A stretch of 49,673 nucleotides of DNA from Burkholderiales bacterium (GCA_030683105.1 JAUXMZ010000052.1:1-49673); one strand, 5' to 3'; shown: positions 1 to 9,760, numbered from the stretch's first letter. Numbers and translations: made by a program. The notes: generated by a model from the sequence alone, not told the origin.

Positions 1-88
1 CACCAAGCGCACCATCTCTCGACGTCTTTTCTCAATGCGCGATTTTTAGCCATGGCGATACCTTATAAAAAGCAAAAACCTTACTGTA

Positions 89-135
89 AGTGTTCTGCGA
101 TCGCTGAGACACGAGTGTTCTGCGATCGCTGAGAC
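89..135. repeat. Two-copy 22-bp direct repeat
   Basis: A 22-bp sequence beginning AGTGTTCTGCG and ending GCTGAGAC occurs at 89-110 and again at 114-135, separated by 3 bp. It contains the palindrome GCGATCGC. It lies directly before the heptamer arrays. Two copies with a 3-bp gap do not make a CRISPR array. No function can be assigned. Confidence 0.85.
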
Positions 136-140
136 TTACC

Positions 141-207
141 CAGTGAGCAGTGAGCAGTGAGCAGTGAGCAGTGAGCAGTGAGCAGTGAGCAGTGAGCAGT
201 GAGCAGT
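141..207. repeat. Heptamer tandem array, unit AGTGAGC
   Basis: About nine and a half perfect head-to-tail copies of a 7-bp unit (AGTGAGC in one phase). The array ends in GCAGTTA (203-209) and passes directly into a second heptamer array of different sequence. It is non-coding: the small reading frames across it only translate the repeat. Other 7-bp-period runs occur elsewhere in the window. Confidence 0.95.
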
Positions 208-302
208 TACGATTCACGATTCACGATCCACGATCCACGATTCACGATTCACGATTCACGATTCACGATTCATGATTCACGATTCACGATTCACGATTCA
301 CG
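208..302. repeat. Heptamer tandem array, unit CGATTCA
   Basis: About thirteen copies of a 7-bp unit (CGATTCA/CGATCCA/TGATTCA) follow the AGTGAGC array with no gap. A few units carry single substitutions, as expected for slippage-generated repeats that have begun to diverge. The array lies just beyond the 3' end of the minus-strand HD-domain gene. Confidence 0.95.
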
Positions 303-316
303 GCTTACCCGCATCA

Positions 317-1279
317 CTAGATCAATCGCGGTTGCTCGAGGTCAGTCAGATCTGGCGCAACGCTGGGTGGCCTGCGGCGCAACAAAGACATGTCGCCCTC
401 GGATACAATCGAACGGGCATGGCTGATGTTTTTCTCGACCTCGTCGAAATACAGATTCTGTCCCCCGAAGTGCTTGTCGATGTAATTGTAGTAGCCGCCC
501 AGGTCATGATCGAGCCTGCGGGTTGCGCCGCTATAGAAGCGCGGCGTTTTGAAAATCAGGTCGGCTGCCGACGAAAACACGACCTCCTCACTGCCGTCCT
601 CCCTGGGTTTTCGCGCAATGCCGCCGAGCACGAATTCAGGATACAAACGGTCGTAGCATTTTTCCAGATAGCAGCGATCGGCCATCTGCGCCAGGATATC
701 GGCGCTGCCCAGCAGACTGCCCATGAGGCGGAACTCAGGCGGCACACGGATGCGATCGGCCGGGATCTCGTAGCCGGTAAAATGCAGGGTCCGGCCTGCA
801 GCCTGCGCCTCGTCCGCCATGCCGATCCTGGTCAGATAATCCTCGAGGTAACGGGCGCCACGGGAGACGTGAATGGCGGTGTACTCTGCACCGTTGAGAT
901 GCTTGGTGTCCTTGCGATGCCGGATATAGCCGCAATCGTGGTAAAGCGCGGAGATAACTCCGATCCGGAACAGGCGTTCGGTCATGATGCCGGCATCGGT
1001 TGCCCGCACACAACCATCCATCAGGCGCGCCATTGCCAGAGTCACGTCCATAACGTGCTGTATGTCATGGTAGCTCGTATCACATTCATGATATCCAGGA
1101 TGTTCGCCCCGGTACAGCAGGCTCAGGTCATCGAAAGCCTGCGCGAGGTTATCGGCCGCGTCTTTCTGGTACAGATCCTGATAGATGCGGCAAACCTCCG
1201 CGGCAACCTGCTGGCTGTCGGTCATGTTGATACTGTTGGTGACATCGTACTCGTTACGCCTGTATTGTGCGGTAGCCAA
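317..1279 (-). CDS. HD-domain metal-dependent phosphohydrolase
   Basis: This is a 320-residue soluble protein with an HD-type metal site: H71 and H75 in a YHDIQH motif, the H114-D115 doublet in LYHDCGY, and a later aspartate near D194 in SADILAQ. The pattern H-x3-H-x2-V followed by HD-x2-Y resembles the core of class I cyclic-nucleotide phosphodiesterases, so cleavage of a phosphodiester or phosphomonoester is likely; the substrate is unknown. The reading frame opens with TTG; an ATG at codon 19 (position 1225) is an alternative start, and neither has a clear ribosome binding site. No operon partner is visible. Confidence 0.7.
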   Translation of the reverse strand: MATAQYRRNEYDVTNSINMTDSQQVAAEVCRIYQDLYQKDAADNLAQAFDDLSLLYRGEHPGYHECDTSYHDIQHVMDVTLAMARLMDGCVRATDAGIMTERLFRIGVISALYHDCGYIRHRKDTKHLNGAEYTAIHVSRGARYLEDYLTRIGMADEAQAAGRTLHFTGYEIPADRIRVPPEFRLMGSLLGSADILAQMADRCYLEKCYDRLYPEFVLGGIARKPREDGSEEVVFSSAADLIFKTPRFYSGATRRLDHDLGGYYNYIDKHFGGQNLYFDEVEKNISHARSIVSEGDMSLLRRRPPSVAPDLTDLEQPRLI

Positions 1280-1500
1280 GGGTGGAATCCATGGTTTTTC
1301 CAGGTGAATTATTATTACACTACAATGTTCCGGTTATGCAATATAGTACAGGCTGCATGGAGGATGCCGTAGCCGGGGGCAGCAGCAATGTTGCATAGCG
1401 GCAAAAAAATCCAGGGCGGCGGGTCTCGGATAAGATTCCGCTGGTTACTGAACGACCTAGTTCTTGCTTTGAACCCAATTACCAAAAAATAATCTGGTCG

Positions 1501-4500
1501 ATGGCTCTTAACACTGTCTATACCAAGACCGCCAAAGGCGTGCTTGATGTCAAAAACAAAGCGCTCAGGCTTACGCGCGAGCTGGGCCTGTTGTTTCTTG
1601 CCATCGACGGGAAATCCACGTTTGCCAACCTTGCTCTCAAGACGGGGATAGCAGAGAACAAGCTCAAGGAAGCCCTCGACAAAATGGTCGCGGACGGCCA
1701 TATCAAAGCCATAGAGTCTGCTTCAACAACGGCTGCCGTGGCCGCCATGCCCGCCGCAGACACTGAGGATCTGGATTTCACCTCGCCGGCGACTGTAGCC
1801 AAGCTCAATGCAGAAGCCGAAACCCGGGTGAAAACAGAGGCCCAGGCCAAAGCACGCGCGCAAGAGGCGGCGCGCGCAGCAACGGAGGCCAAGGCCAGGC
1901 AGGAAACGGAAGCGCGGGCGCGCGCCATGGCAGAAGCCAAGATGAAGGCAGAAGCCCAGGCCAAGGCCAAGGCCGAAGCGGAAGCGAAGGCCGCCAACGA
2001 TGCCCGCGCCAAAGCGGAACAGGAAGCCTTGGTTGCGGCTAATGCCCAAGCGAAGGCCGCTGCTGAGGCGCGCGTACGCGCCGCCATGGAAGCCAAGACC
2101 AAAGCCGAGGCCGAAGCCCGACTGCGTGCAACCGCTGAAGCGCTGGCCAAGCAGGAGGCTGAGGCCAAAACAGTCGGTGAAGCCAGGGCCCGGGAAGAAT
2201 CCGAGGCGAGGGCACGCGCCGAAACTGAAGCAAGAGCGCATGCCGAAGCCGAAACCCGGGCGCGGTCAACGCTCGAGGCACAGATTAAAGCCATGGCCGA
2301 AGCTTTGGCGCAGGCTGAGGCGCGGGCCAAGCAGGAAGCTGAAGCACGGGTCAGGATGGAGACCGAAATCAAGGCGCGTGCCGAGGCCGAAGCCCGGGCG
2401 CGGGCCGAAGCGGAAGCGCGCGCCGCCGCGGCTGAAGCAGCCGTGTCGCAGGCGCAGGCCATGGCCGAGGCCGCCGCCAACGCCAAAGCCGAGGTCAGAG
2501 CAAAAGAATCAGCACAGGGCAAAGGTGATCCCGAAATCATGGCGCGCATGGAAGAAGCCATGAAGGCGCTGGAGGAGGCCAAAGCCAGGGTGCGGGAAGA
2601 AGCCAAGGGCAGGGAAAACGCCGAGGCCCGGGCTCGTGAAGAGGCCGCTGCGCGCAAGCACGCGGAAACCGAAAGCAAGACCCGAGCAGAGACTGAGCAC
2701 AAGAAGAGCGAGGAAGCCGAAGCCCGCGCCAAGGCACAGATCCGCGAATTGCGGGAACAATCGCGCAAGGCGCGCGAGGAAGCTGAAGCTAACGCCGATG
2801 CCGAACGCAAGGCGCGCGAGCAGGCAGAGGCTAACGCCGATGCCGAACGAAAATCCCGCGATGAGGCGATACGCAAGGCGCGCGAGGATGTCGAACGCAA
2901 GGCGCGCGCCGAAGTCGATGCCATGATAGCGGCAGAACGAACAGCGCGCGAAGCAGCCGAGCAGAAAGCCAAGCAGGAGCTTTCCACTAAAATAAAGGCT
3001 GAAAGAAAGGCCCGTGAAGAAGCCGAGCGCCAGACCGAGATCGCACACAAAGCACGGGCAGAAGCCGAAAAAAAGGCGCGGGAAGCCACAGGCAGCGACA
3101 GCGAGGCCGCGAACAAGGCGCGCGCAGAAGCCGAAGCGTCAGCCAGGAAGGCAGAGGCCGCGCTCGCGAAGGCTCTTGCGACAGCCGATACCGAGCGCAA
3201 GGCACGTGCCGAAGCGGAGAAACGCGCCAAGACTGAAGCCGTGGCACGCATCATGCAGGAGAAGGAACTGCGGGAGAAAGCTGACAGTGAAGTAAATCAG
3301 CGCGTTGCTGCTGAACTCAAGGCACGCGAACTCGCCGAACGCAAAGAGGACGCCCGCTACCGCCTGGAAGCCACGGAACGCGCCCGGGCAGCCGCTGAAA
3401 ATCAAAAGACGCAGCTTGAGGAAGAATCGCACTCTGCAGCGCAGTCATCCCTCCCCCGAAAGCCAACCCACTGGGCGAGAAACGCGGCAATCGGAACGGT
3501 GGTGCTGATCGCCTCGGCGGTGGGCCTGCTGCAATTCGTGCCGCTTACAGGTCAGATTGTCAGCGTGCAGCAGATCATGGCGCAGCGCCTGCAGCAACCT
3601 GTCACCATTTCCGACATGCGTTATGCGCTGTTTCCCACGCCTCACCTTAAGCTCGAGCGGGTCGGCATAGGCAAGCTGCAGGAAATCAAGATCGGCTCAA
3701 TTGTTGCCAACGTGTGGCCGACCACACTGCTTGCAGAGCAGAAGGACATCGACAGCATCGAGGTCAATTCGGTGGACATGGACCAGAATGCGCTCTCCAT
3801 GTTCCCGGGTTGGATCAAGCCTGTAACCGGAGCAAATAATCTGCGCGTGGGCAAGGTCATCATCACCGCAGTGCGGTTGGCCGCAAAATCGCTGGAAGTT
3901 CCTGTATTCAACGCCGATATCACGCTGGAACGCAACGGCACACTCAAAAAAGCGCTGATATCCGACGGCAAACTCCGGATGGACCTCGCGCCCAGCGATC
4001 AGGGCTGGCGCATTAACGCCACTGCGAGTAACTGGCGCCTGCCGTTTGGTCCACAGATCGAATTCGACAACCTTACTTTGACCGCGTTCATTGACGGGCA
4101 GAAGGCCGACATCAAAGGCATCGAGGGACATTTCGGCCGCGGCACGATCACAGGTTCGGCCAGCGCCAGTTGGGACGCCGATATCCGGATGTCGGGTGAT
4201 ATCAGTCTTTCCAATGGCGATCTTGGCAAATACCTGGGGGTATTCACCCGGGATTTCGCAGCAACCGGGACGCTTAACCTGACCGCCACCTACGATTTAC
4301 AAGCCGCCAGCCTCACTGCGCTGTTCAATCAGCCGCGGGTCGAGGTAAATTTCAACGCCGAGAAAGGCACGCTCAACAATGTCGACCTCGTACGCAGCAT
4401 ACAGACGCCTTCACGCGACGGCACGCGCGGCGGCAAGACCTCGTTCAACGATCTGGCGGGCTCGCTGCAGGTGCAGGGAAAGAGATATGCTTACCGCGAG

Positions 4501-4668
4501 TTACAACTCACTTCGGGGCCCATGAGCGCCACCGGCAGCATCGACGTCGCGGCGGACGGCGAACTCTCGGGCCGCATCAATGCCGAACTTGGCACCAAAT
4601 CGGTGATCGTTGCGCGCGGCAGCCTCAACGTTTCGGGCAACGTCAAAAGCCCGCTGCTCAAGCCCTGA
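1501..4668 (+). CDS. Giant Ala/Glu/Lys-rich coiled-coil protein with AsmA-like C-terminal domain
   Basis: A 1055-residue protein in three parts. Residues 1-75 form a small folded, possibly winged-helix-like domain. Residues about 95-645 are an extremely Ala/Glu/Lys/Arg-rich coiled coil of imperfect repeats (ARAEAEA, ERKAREEAE). Residues about 661-682 are one hydrophobic helix, followed by an AsmA-like region (motifs such as VTISDMRYALFPTPHLKLERV) to the end. Since AsmA domains are periplasmic, the coiled coil should lie in the cytoplasm and the C-terminus in the periplasm. No close function is recognised; an envelope-organising or lipid-transport role is inference. The ATG at 1501 has only a weak ribosome binding site. 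High-scoring antisense frames here are artefacts of the repeats. Confidence 0.75.
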   Translation: MALNTVYTKTAKGVLDVKNKALRLTRELGLLFLAIDGKSTFANLALKTGIAENKLKEALDKMVADGHIKAIESASTTAAVAAMPAADTEDLDFTSPATVAKLNAEAETRVKTEAQAKARAQEAARAATEAKARQETEARARAMAEAKMKAEAQAKAKAEAEAKAANDARAKAEQEALVAANAQAKAAAEARVRAAMEAKTKAEAEARLRATAEALAKQEAEAKTVGEARAREESEARARAETEARAHAEAETRARSTLEAQIKAMAEALAQAEARAKQEAEARVRMETEIKARAEAEARARAEAEARAAAAEAAVSQAQAMAEAAANAKAEVRAKESAQGKGDPEIMARMEEAMKALEEAKARVREEAKGRENAEARAREEAAARKHAETESKTRAETEHKKSEEAEARAKAQIRELREQSRKAREEAEANADAERKAREQAEANADAERKSRDEAIRKAREDVERKARAEVDAMIAAERTAREAAEQKAKQELSTKIKAERKAREEAERQTEIAHKARAEAEKKAREATGSDSEAANKARAEAEASARKAEAALAKALATADTERKARAEAEKRAKTEAVARIMQEKELREKADSEVNQRVAAELKARELAERKEDARYRLEATERARAAAENQKTQLEEESHSAAQSSLPRKPTHWARNAAIGTVVLIASAVGLLQFVPLTGQIVSVQQIMAQRLQQPVTISDMRYALFPTPHLKLERVGIGKLQEIKIGSIVANVWPTTLLAEQKDIDSIEVNSVDMDQNALSMFPGWIKPVTGANNLRVGKVIITAVRLAAKSLEVPVFNADITLERNGTLKKALISDGKLRMDLAPSDQGWRINATASNWRLPFGPQIEFDNLTLTAFIDGQKADIKGIEGHFGRGTITGSASASWDADIRMSGDISLSNGDLGKYLGVFTRDFAATGTLNLTATYDLQAASLTALFNQPRVEVNFNAEKGTLNNVDLVRSIQTPSRDGTRGGKTSFNDLAGSLQVQGKRYAYRELQLTSGPMSATGSIDVAADGELSGRINAELGTKSVIVARGSLNVSGNVKSPLLKP

Positions 4669-4674
4669 GTCGAC

Positions 4675-4869
4675 TTAGCCGCCAAGACCGGCAAGAAAAA
4701 TACAAAATTGAATCGGCTGGCGGAGCACATCGCACGGTGGCAGGAAAGCGGCAGGTTGCGCCCTACATATCCATCGCGACAACGCCAGACCCAGCGGGAT
4801 TCGTCTTGCCTGACTTTTAGGTTCTTGTTACAGATTTTCCTTGGCGTGCTTGGCGTGCTTGGCGGCTGA
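4675..4869. repeat. TTAGCC-capped inverted repeat element (arm unit about 9 bp)
   Basis: This element fills the gap between two convergent genes. The left end reads TTAGCCGCCAAG (4675 onward). The right end has three near-copies of a 9-mer (CTTGGCGTG, CTTGGCGTG, CTTGGCGGC) closing with GGCTGA. The outer ten bases of the arms are inverted copies (AGCCGCCAAG and CTTGGCGGCT). The central 140 bp is unique and contains AGATTTTC immediately before the right arm, as the element at 15198-15367 also does. Confidence 0.7.
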
Positions 4870-4873
4870 TATT

Positions 4874-5758
4874 TCAGTTGCTCATGGTGCGCAGCGCCGC
4901 AATCCGTTCTTCGAGCGGCGGATGCGACATGAACAGGTATTTCAGGCCGTGCGCCACTCCCCCTGAAATCCCGAACGCTGCCATCTGGTCGGGCAGATGA
5001 GACTCATGATTCAGCTTCAGACGCTCTAACGCGGCGACCATCTTGCCGCGTCCGGCCAGCCGGGCCCCGCCCGCATCGGCGCGAAACTCGCGCTGCCGGC
5101 TGAACCACATCACGATTACGCTGGCGAGTATACCCAGCACCAATTGCGCGATGATGGTGGTGATGAAAAACGCCGGGCCGTGCCCGCGCTCGACCTTGAA
5201 TACCATCCGGTCCACCAGAAAGCCGATGACCCGCGACAGAAAGATCACGAAGGTATTTACGACACCTTGTATCAGCGCCAGCGTCACCATATCGCCATTC
5301 GCGACGTGGCTGACCTCGTGTCCTAAAACGGCTTCGGCCTCTTCCTGTGTCATGTTGTTGAGCAGCCCGGTGCTGACCGCAACCAGTGCGCTGTTGCGGT
5401 TCCAGCCCGTGGCGAAGGCATTAATCTCGGGCGAATCAAAGACCGCCACCTCGGGCATGCCGATGCCGGCCAGCTGTGACTGACGCTTGACCGTGTCGAT
5501 GAGCCAGCGCTCGGTCATATTGGAGGGCACTTCAATCACCTGGGCGCCGGTCATCCGCTTGGCGCTCCATTTGGAAATCGCCAGCGAAATCAGCGAGCCG
5601 CCGAATCCCAGCACCGCCGACAGCACCAGCAGGGAATTGAAATCGATACCGACGCCCTGCTCATCGAGCATGCGGTCGACACCCAGCAGGCGCAGCGTGA
5701 CGCTGAGCACGAAAACGATCGCGAGGTTGGTGACGATAAAAAGAAAAATCCGTTTCAT
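4874..5758 (-). CDS. htpX: Membrane zinc metalloprotease HtpX
   Basis: HtpX degrades misfolded or damaged membrane proteins at the cytoplasmic face of the inner membrane, in partnership with FtsH in known species. The 294-residue length is typical. Two N-terminal membrane helices (about residues 4-24 and 40-62) precede the zinc site H147-E148-x2-H151 in the motif [11 protein letters not shown]. Two further membrane helices lie at about 163-183 and 198-218. The third zinc ligand is E224 in REFRADAGG. The start ATG has a GGAGG about 12 bp upstream. The gene is monocistronic and convergent with the coiled-coil gene. Confidence 0.95.
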   Translation of the reverse strand: MKRIFLFIVTNLAIVFVLSVTLRLLGVDRMLDEQGVGIDFNSLLVLSAVLGFGGSLISLAISKWSAKRMTGAQVIEVPSNMTERWLIDTVKRQSQLAGIGMPEVAVFDSPEINAFATGWNRNSALVAVSTGLLNNMTQEEAEAVLGHEVSHVANGDMVTLALIQGVVNTFVIFLSRVIGFLVDRMVFKVERGHGPAFFITTIIAQLVLGILASVIVMWFSRQREFRADAGGARLAGRGKMVAALERLKLNHESHLPDQMAAFGISGGVAHGLKYLFMSHPPLEERIAALRTMSN

Positions 5759-6226
5759 ATGAATCTCATGCCTCCAGTGATGTACGCGACGGGTTAGATG
5801 GGGGCACCCGCCGCAAGTTCAATAGCGCCACCGTCCTCCGGAAATCATTTATATTCATTTGATTTAATTACATAATTCAATTCAACGTCAGGCTGCGCAT
5901 TCTACCCCATCATTCCCGCCACGGGCACCCGATCAAACCGCAGAGCTTAGGAGACCTGTTAACCATCCGCTGCGGTTCACGCAAAGGCTGTATTTCCTGG
6001 ATGCAGACTGCCGGCCAGTGACCGAACAACCCGCTGTTGTTTGACCCGTCTTTGCACCTTCCCCGCAAGCCATCGGCCAACACCCGCGCACCAATTCTTT
6101 CCCGGAAAATACGCTGCAGCATGTTGAAATTAATGGGATTTGCTTGCCATTGTCACCTCGACTAGGCACACTTGAGGGGTTTACGCATACCGTTAGCAGC
6201 CACTGTCGAGACGCAAGGAACCACAG
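5759..6226. other. Divergent intergenic region, promoters inferred
   Basis: 468 bp between htpX (minus) and the diguanylate cyclase gene (plus). An A/T-rich tract at about 5845-5885 is the likely promoter zone for htpX. Small reading frames here show no family features or ribosome binding sites and look spurious. No repeat or RNA gene was recognised. Confidence 0.4.
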
Positions 6227-7285
6227 ATGTCCCGCAATCTCGTTTACGACCCCCACCTCTCGGCCGAAGAATTGCGAGGTTTTTCGCGGACGGTGGCCGA
6301 AATCGAATGGCTGTTGCTGATCCTGGTGCTGCTTTATCAGGCCGTGCTGGCCCCCGAAGGGGAAACCGCCTCCGCTCTCGGCATGGCGATGTTCTTTTTC
6401 GCCGCGTTCATCCTCATTTTTCACTACGTCAATTTTTATCGCAAAGAGACCTACTGGAAGCTTGCGATAGAAACCTGGGTGATGATCGTTTTCATCACTT
6501 GGGCGTTGATGTATACGGGACGGCTGGAAAGTCCGCTGCTCAATCTCTATCTGCTGGTCATCATCACCAGCGCGCTGACGCTGGGGAAGATCTCGACGCT
6601 GCTGCAGATGTTATTGATCGCAGCGTGCTATGTCTGGCTTGGACATTACGAGCGCATCGGATCGCTCCCCCTCACTCCGTTTCTGGCCACGCTGGCCACG
6701 CAACTCGCGCCGCTGGTCCTGGTCGCCTATATCACAACCATGCTTTCGGCCGACATCCGCCGCGCGCTGATACAGATCAAACTGCTGTCGGAAATTGACG
6801 ATCTTACCGGCGCGCTCAATATGCGCGCATTCAACATGGTCTCTGAACGCGTTTTCAGGCAGTCCACGCGCTACTCACATCCATTCAGCGTGCTGATGAT
6901 CGATTCCGACAGCCTGAAATTAATCAACGATGCTCACGGCCACGAAGCCGGCAACCGCCTGCTGAAAATGATTACGCAGAGCATTCAGGGCCATCTGCGG
7001 GATTCCGACTACGTCGCGCGTTACGGCGGCGACGAGTTCGTCGTGCTGCTGCCCGAAACGACCTGCAGCGGCGCCACCGGGGTCGCCACCCGGATACGCC
7101 AGCAGATTGAATCCGCGGCACTCGCAACGCGCACGGAACCGGTGCACACGACCGTCAGCATCGGCATCGCCTGCTATCCTGACCATGGCAGCAATCTCGA
7201 TATCATCTTGGAAAAAGCCGACCTCGCGATGTACACGAGCAAAACCAGCGGCAAGAACCGCACTACCGTTTACAGCGGGAACTAG
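6227..7285 (+). CDS. Membrane-bound diguanylate cyclase (GGDEF)
   Basis: The enzyme makes cyclic di-GMP from two GTP. Residues about 20-180 hold five or six hydrophobic helices forming a membrane sensor region of no recognised class. A GGDEF domain follows, with its active-site loop at residues 267-271 (RYGGDEF). The inhibitory I-site RxxD is intact at R258-D261, exactly five residues before GGDEF, so product feedback inhibition is expected. There is no EAL domain, so only synthesis is predicted. The start is supported by AAGGA upstream. The gene is convergent with the DUF3025 gene, 17 bp away. Confidence 0.93.
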   Translation: MSRNLVYDPHLSAEELRGFSRTVAEIEWLLLILVLLYQAVLAPEGETASALGMAMFFFAAFILIFHYVNFYRKETYWKLAIETWVMIVFITWALMYTGRLESPLLNLYLLVIITSALTLGKISTLLQMLLIAACYVWLGHYERIGSLPLTPFLATLATQLAPLVLVAYITTMLSADIRRALIQIKLLSEIDDLTGALNMRAFNMVSERVFRQSTRYSHPFSVLMIDSDSLKLINDAHGHEAGNRLLKMITQSIQGHLRDSDYVARYGGDEFVVLLPETTCSGATGVATRIRQQIESAALATRTEPVHTTVSIGIACYPDHGSNLDIILEKADLAMYTSKTSGKNRTTVYSGN

Positions 7286-7302
7286 ACGGCACCGCGGCGG
7301 CG

Positions 7303-8127
7303 TCAGGACCTGTCCGAGCGGCCCGGCCGGAAATAATCGAGGTTGTCGTAGTAGGGCTCATGCTCATTTCCCGGGTACCAGCCCGGCATCCCGAGTATAG
7401 GCAGCGGCGCAAGTTCACGCGTCGTTTCCAGGGCGCCCGTATCGAGCAAACGCTGCTCCAGCATGGCGTCAAGCCGCTCAAGCTGAACGGCCATCGGCGC
7501 AGTAAAAAAATCCTTCCCGACCTGAAACAACAGGCCACGTCCGGTCATTCCCGTGTATGGTTGCAGCGCTTTTTCATACAACGCATGGCCGAACAGATAA
7601 CAGCGCATTGCGGATTCAACATGGGCACGGTGGTGCCAGAACAACTCCTTCCACTTGAATTCGCGCAGCGCCTGAAGCAGTCCGCCATCGCTCGCCACGA
7701 CGATCACCCCGCCTTCATCGAACAGGGTCAACGCGTCCTGGAGCGGCCCGCGGTCAGACTCCCCATCGGCATACTGCTGCCTGAGCGCCCGGTAGTGCCG
7801 CTCGTTGAGCGCCGCCTTGGCACGCGGAAACGTCAGCCATACCAGCGCATTGAACAGGTCATGCCAGTTCCCTGCGCGGATCTGCACTTCGCCCTTGAGA
7901 TAGATGCGCGCTTCGTACTTATCCTCGAAAGCCGCCGCTTTGACTGACTGCGCCACGAAACGCAGCGGCGCGCCGCCGTGTGTCAATACCCTGGTCTCGC
8001 GCGCATCCGCCAGGCGCTGCAAGTCATCCAGCGTGGGCCACTGCTGGGACCGTAGCGCCGCCCCGATCGGGCGCAGCGGCTCGAACATCGGCGAGCGCAC
8101 CAGAAAATCGGAAGTCCACTGGTCCAT
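7303..8127 (-). CDS. DUF3025 family protein
   Basis: A 274-residue soluble protein matching DUF3025, recognised by the central block NWHDLFNALVWLTFPRAKAALN and the later segment LLQALREFKWKELFWHHR. The function of the family is unknown. No signal peptide or membrane helix is seen. It is divergently transcribed from the flavoprotein gene at 8163 with only 35 bp between start codons, so the two probably share an overlapping promoter region. Confidence 0.8.
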   Translation of the reverse strand: MDQWTSDFLVRSPMFEPLRPIGAALRSQQWPTLDDLQRLADARETRVLTHGGAPLRFVAQSVKAAAFEDKYEARIYLKGEVQIRAGNWHDLFNALVWLTFPRAKAALNERHYRALRQQYADGESDRGPLQDALTLFDEGGVIVVASDGGLLQALREFKWKELFWHHRAHVESAMRCYLFGHALYEKALQPYTGMTGRGLLFQVGKDFFTAPMAVQLERLDAMLEQRLLDTGALETTRELAPLPILGMPGWYPGNEHEPYYDNLDYFRPGRSDRS

Positions 8128-8162
8128 TAAGGTAAACTGACGGCTTTTTTCGACAACGAATT

Positions 8163-9269
8163 ATGGCAGAAAGAATCGACTGCGCCGTGATCGGCGCCGG
8201 CGTCATCGGACTCGCCATCGCGCGCAGGCTTGCGATGTCCGGACGCGAAGTGGTGATCCTCGAAACAGAGGACGCATTCGGCACCCACACCAGCGCGCGT
8301 AATTCCGAGGTCATCCACGGCGGCATCTATTACGCGACGGGGTCGCTCAAGGCGCGGCTGTGTGTGGCCGGAAAACAAACGCTGTATCAATACTGCGCCG
8401 CGCACAATGTCAATCACCAGCGCATCGGCAAGGTGATCGTCGCCACTGATGAGACGCAGCTAGCGGGACTGAAAAAATATCAACAACAGGGCGAGATCAA
8501 CGGCCTCGACGACCTGAAGTGGCTGGCCCGCGATGAACTGGCGGCGCTCGAGCCCGAAGTGCTCGGGGTGGCCGGCGTGCTGTCGCCTTCGACCGGCATC
8601 ATCGACAGCCACGGCCTGATGCTCGCCTATCTCGGCGATGCGCAACTGCATGGCGCCTCGCTCGCGCTCAAGAGCCCGGTCGAATCCGGCAGGCTCACCG
8701 GCGACGGCATAGCGCTCAACGTCGGCGGCGACGAGTCCATGACCATCGTCTGCAACACCGTGGTCAATTCGGCCGGCCTCCACGCACAGGCGCTCGCGCG
8801 CAAGATCGCGGGCCTTCCTCCGGAAACGATACCGCCGACCTACTACGCCATCGGCCACTACTACACGCTGACCGGCGCCACCCCGTTCCGGCATCTGATC
8901 TACCCGGTGGCGGGGCGCAACTGGCTCGGCGTGCATGTGACGCTCGATCTCGGCGGCCGCTGCAAGTTCGGCCCCGACTTTGCGTGGATAGCCGACATCG
9001 ACTACACCTTCGATACCCACCGCGAGGCCGCGTTCTACGAAGCGATCCGCCGCTACTATCCGGGGTTGCAGGACGGGCAACTCCAGCCCGGCTACACCGG
9101 CATCCGCCCCAAGATCCACAGCCCGGGCACCGAAGCCCCTGACTTCATGATCCAGGGCCCGCAGGACCACGGCGTCAAAGGACTGGTGAACCTCTACGGC
9201 ATGGAGTCGCCTGGCCTCACCTCCTCGCTCGCAATCGCCGACTACGTGTACGATCTGCTCGCTGACTAG
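8163..9269 (+). CDS. FAD-dependent oxidoreductase, L-2-hydroxyglutarate oxidase-like
   Basis: A 368-residue flavoprotein of the DAO/LhgO family. The N-terminal FAD-binding motif VIGAGVIGLAIARRL starts near residue 9 and is followed by an acidic strand end (VVILETE). The motif TSARNSEVIHGGIYY is typical of L-2-hydroxyglutarate oxidases, as is the C-terminal NLYGMESPGLTSSLAIA. Such enzymes oxidise 2-hydroxy acids and pass electrons to oxygen or quinone; here the exact substrate is inference. It is soluble or peripherally membrane-bound. The repeat-rich stretch follows directly. Confidence 0.85.
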   Translation: MAERIDCAVIGAGVIGLAIARRLAMSGREVVILETEDAFGTHTSARNSEVIHGGIYYATGSLKARLCVAGKQTLYQYCAAHNVNHQRIGKVIVATDETQLAGLKKYQQQGEINGLDDLKWLARDELAALEPEVLGVAGVLSPSTGIIDSHGLMLAYLGDAQLHGASLALKSPVESGRLTGDGIALNVGGDESMTIVCNTVVNSAGLHAQALARKIAGLPPETIPPTYYAIGHYYTLTGATPFRHLIYPVAGRNWLGVHVTLDLGGRCKFGPDFAWIADIDYTFDTHREAAFYEAIRRYYPGLQDGQLQPGYTGIRPKIHSPGTEAPDFMIQGPQDHGVKGLVNLYGMESPGLTSSLAIADYVYDLLAD

Positions 9270-9285
9270 CGACAAAGGCTAATCG

Positions 9286-9319
9286 GTAGCCCGGATGCAG
9301 CCACAGGTGGAATCCGGGG
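9286..9319. repeat. Dispersed REP-like repeat, half copy
   Basis: A 34-bp sequence beginning GTAGCCCGGATG and ending GGAATCCGGGG. It closely matches the left half of the palindromic element at 45526-45612. It lies 17 bp after the stop of the flavoprotein gene. The right inverted arm is missing, so this is a half or decayed copy. Confidence 0.8.
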
Positions 9320-9415
9320 CAGAGGCCGAAAAACTGGCCAGCGGCGTGAGGCGCTGCTTCGCCTAACAGCGAGGCTCAGTTCGCAATGCACATTCATTTC
9401 AAATTCATTTTTTGC

Positions 9416-9760
9416 CGGGGGCAGCCCGGCGGCTGGTCACTTTCTCTTGCGCGGCCAAGCGAAAGTAACCAAAGAGAAGGCCGCCCAGGTTCGCCGCTCC
9501 TGACATTTCATCTATCGTCAGGAGTTCCCTGCGCTGCTCGACCAGGCCCGGCAGGCTGCGCTCCTCGCGCACCGGTAACGGGAATCATAAGTACTGGGGC
9601 GGGCACTCTTTGCGGGATATCTTACGTAGTCACAGCTCGCGCAGTGCTCGCCCGAAACCCCGGGCCCGGTCTGCGACTGCTCGGCGGCTCGCATGGGTCC
9701 GACAATCAACGTTGCAGCTAGGGAAGATATGGGCGCAGCAAATTATCTTCAAGGCGAGCT
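9416..9760. repeat. Hairpin-headed dispersed repeat, copy 1
   Basis: The stretch from CGGGGGCAGCCC to the GCAGCTAGGG / GCGCAGCAAATTA tail is repeated at 48000-48240, with the extreme tail seen again at 48319-48397. Near its left end is a hairpin (ACTTTCTCTTG, loop, near-complement with one mismatch). The middle of copy 1 differs from copy 2 by an insertion or replacement at about 9580-9640. Reading frames across it show no protein family. About 690 bp (9270-9964) hold only this element, the half REP and A/T-richer spacer. Confidence 0.8.

Noticed and set aside
141-302. Possible CRISPR array
   Set aside because: The repeats are 7 bp, head to tail, with no spacers, and there are no cas genes.
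272-1372. A 366-residue plus-strand open frame
   Set aside because: It begins in the heptamer repeat and runs antisense to the HD-domain gene, which has a coherent metal-site motif set.
1518-3254. A 578-residue antisense open frame
   Set aside because: It mirrors the Ala/Glu/Lys coiled-coil repeat on the plus strand; its Ala/Ser-rich translation is what a G/C-rich repeat gives on the opposite strand.
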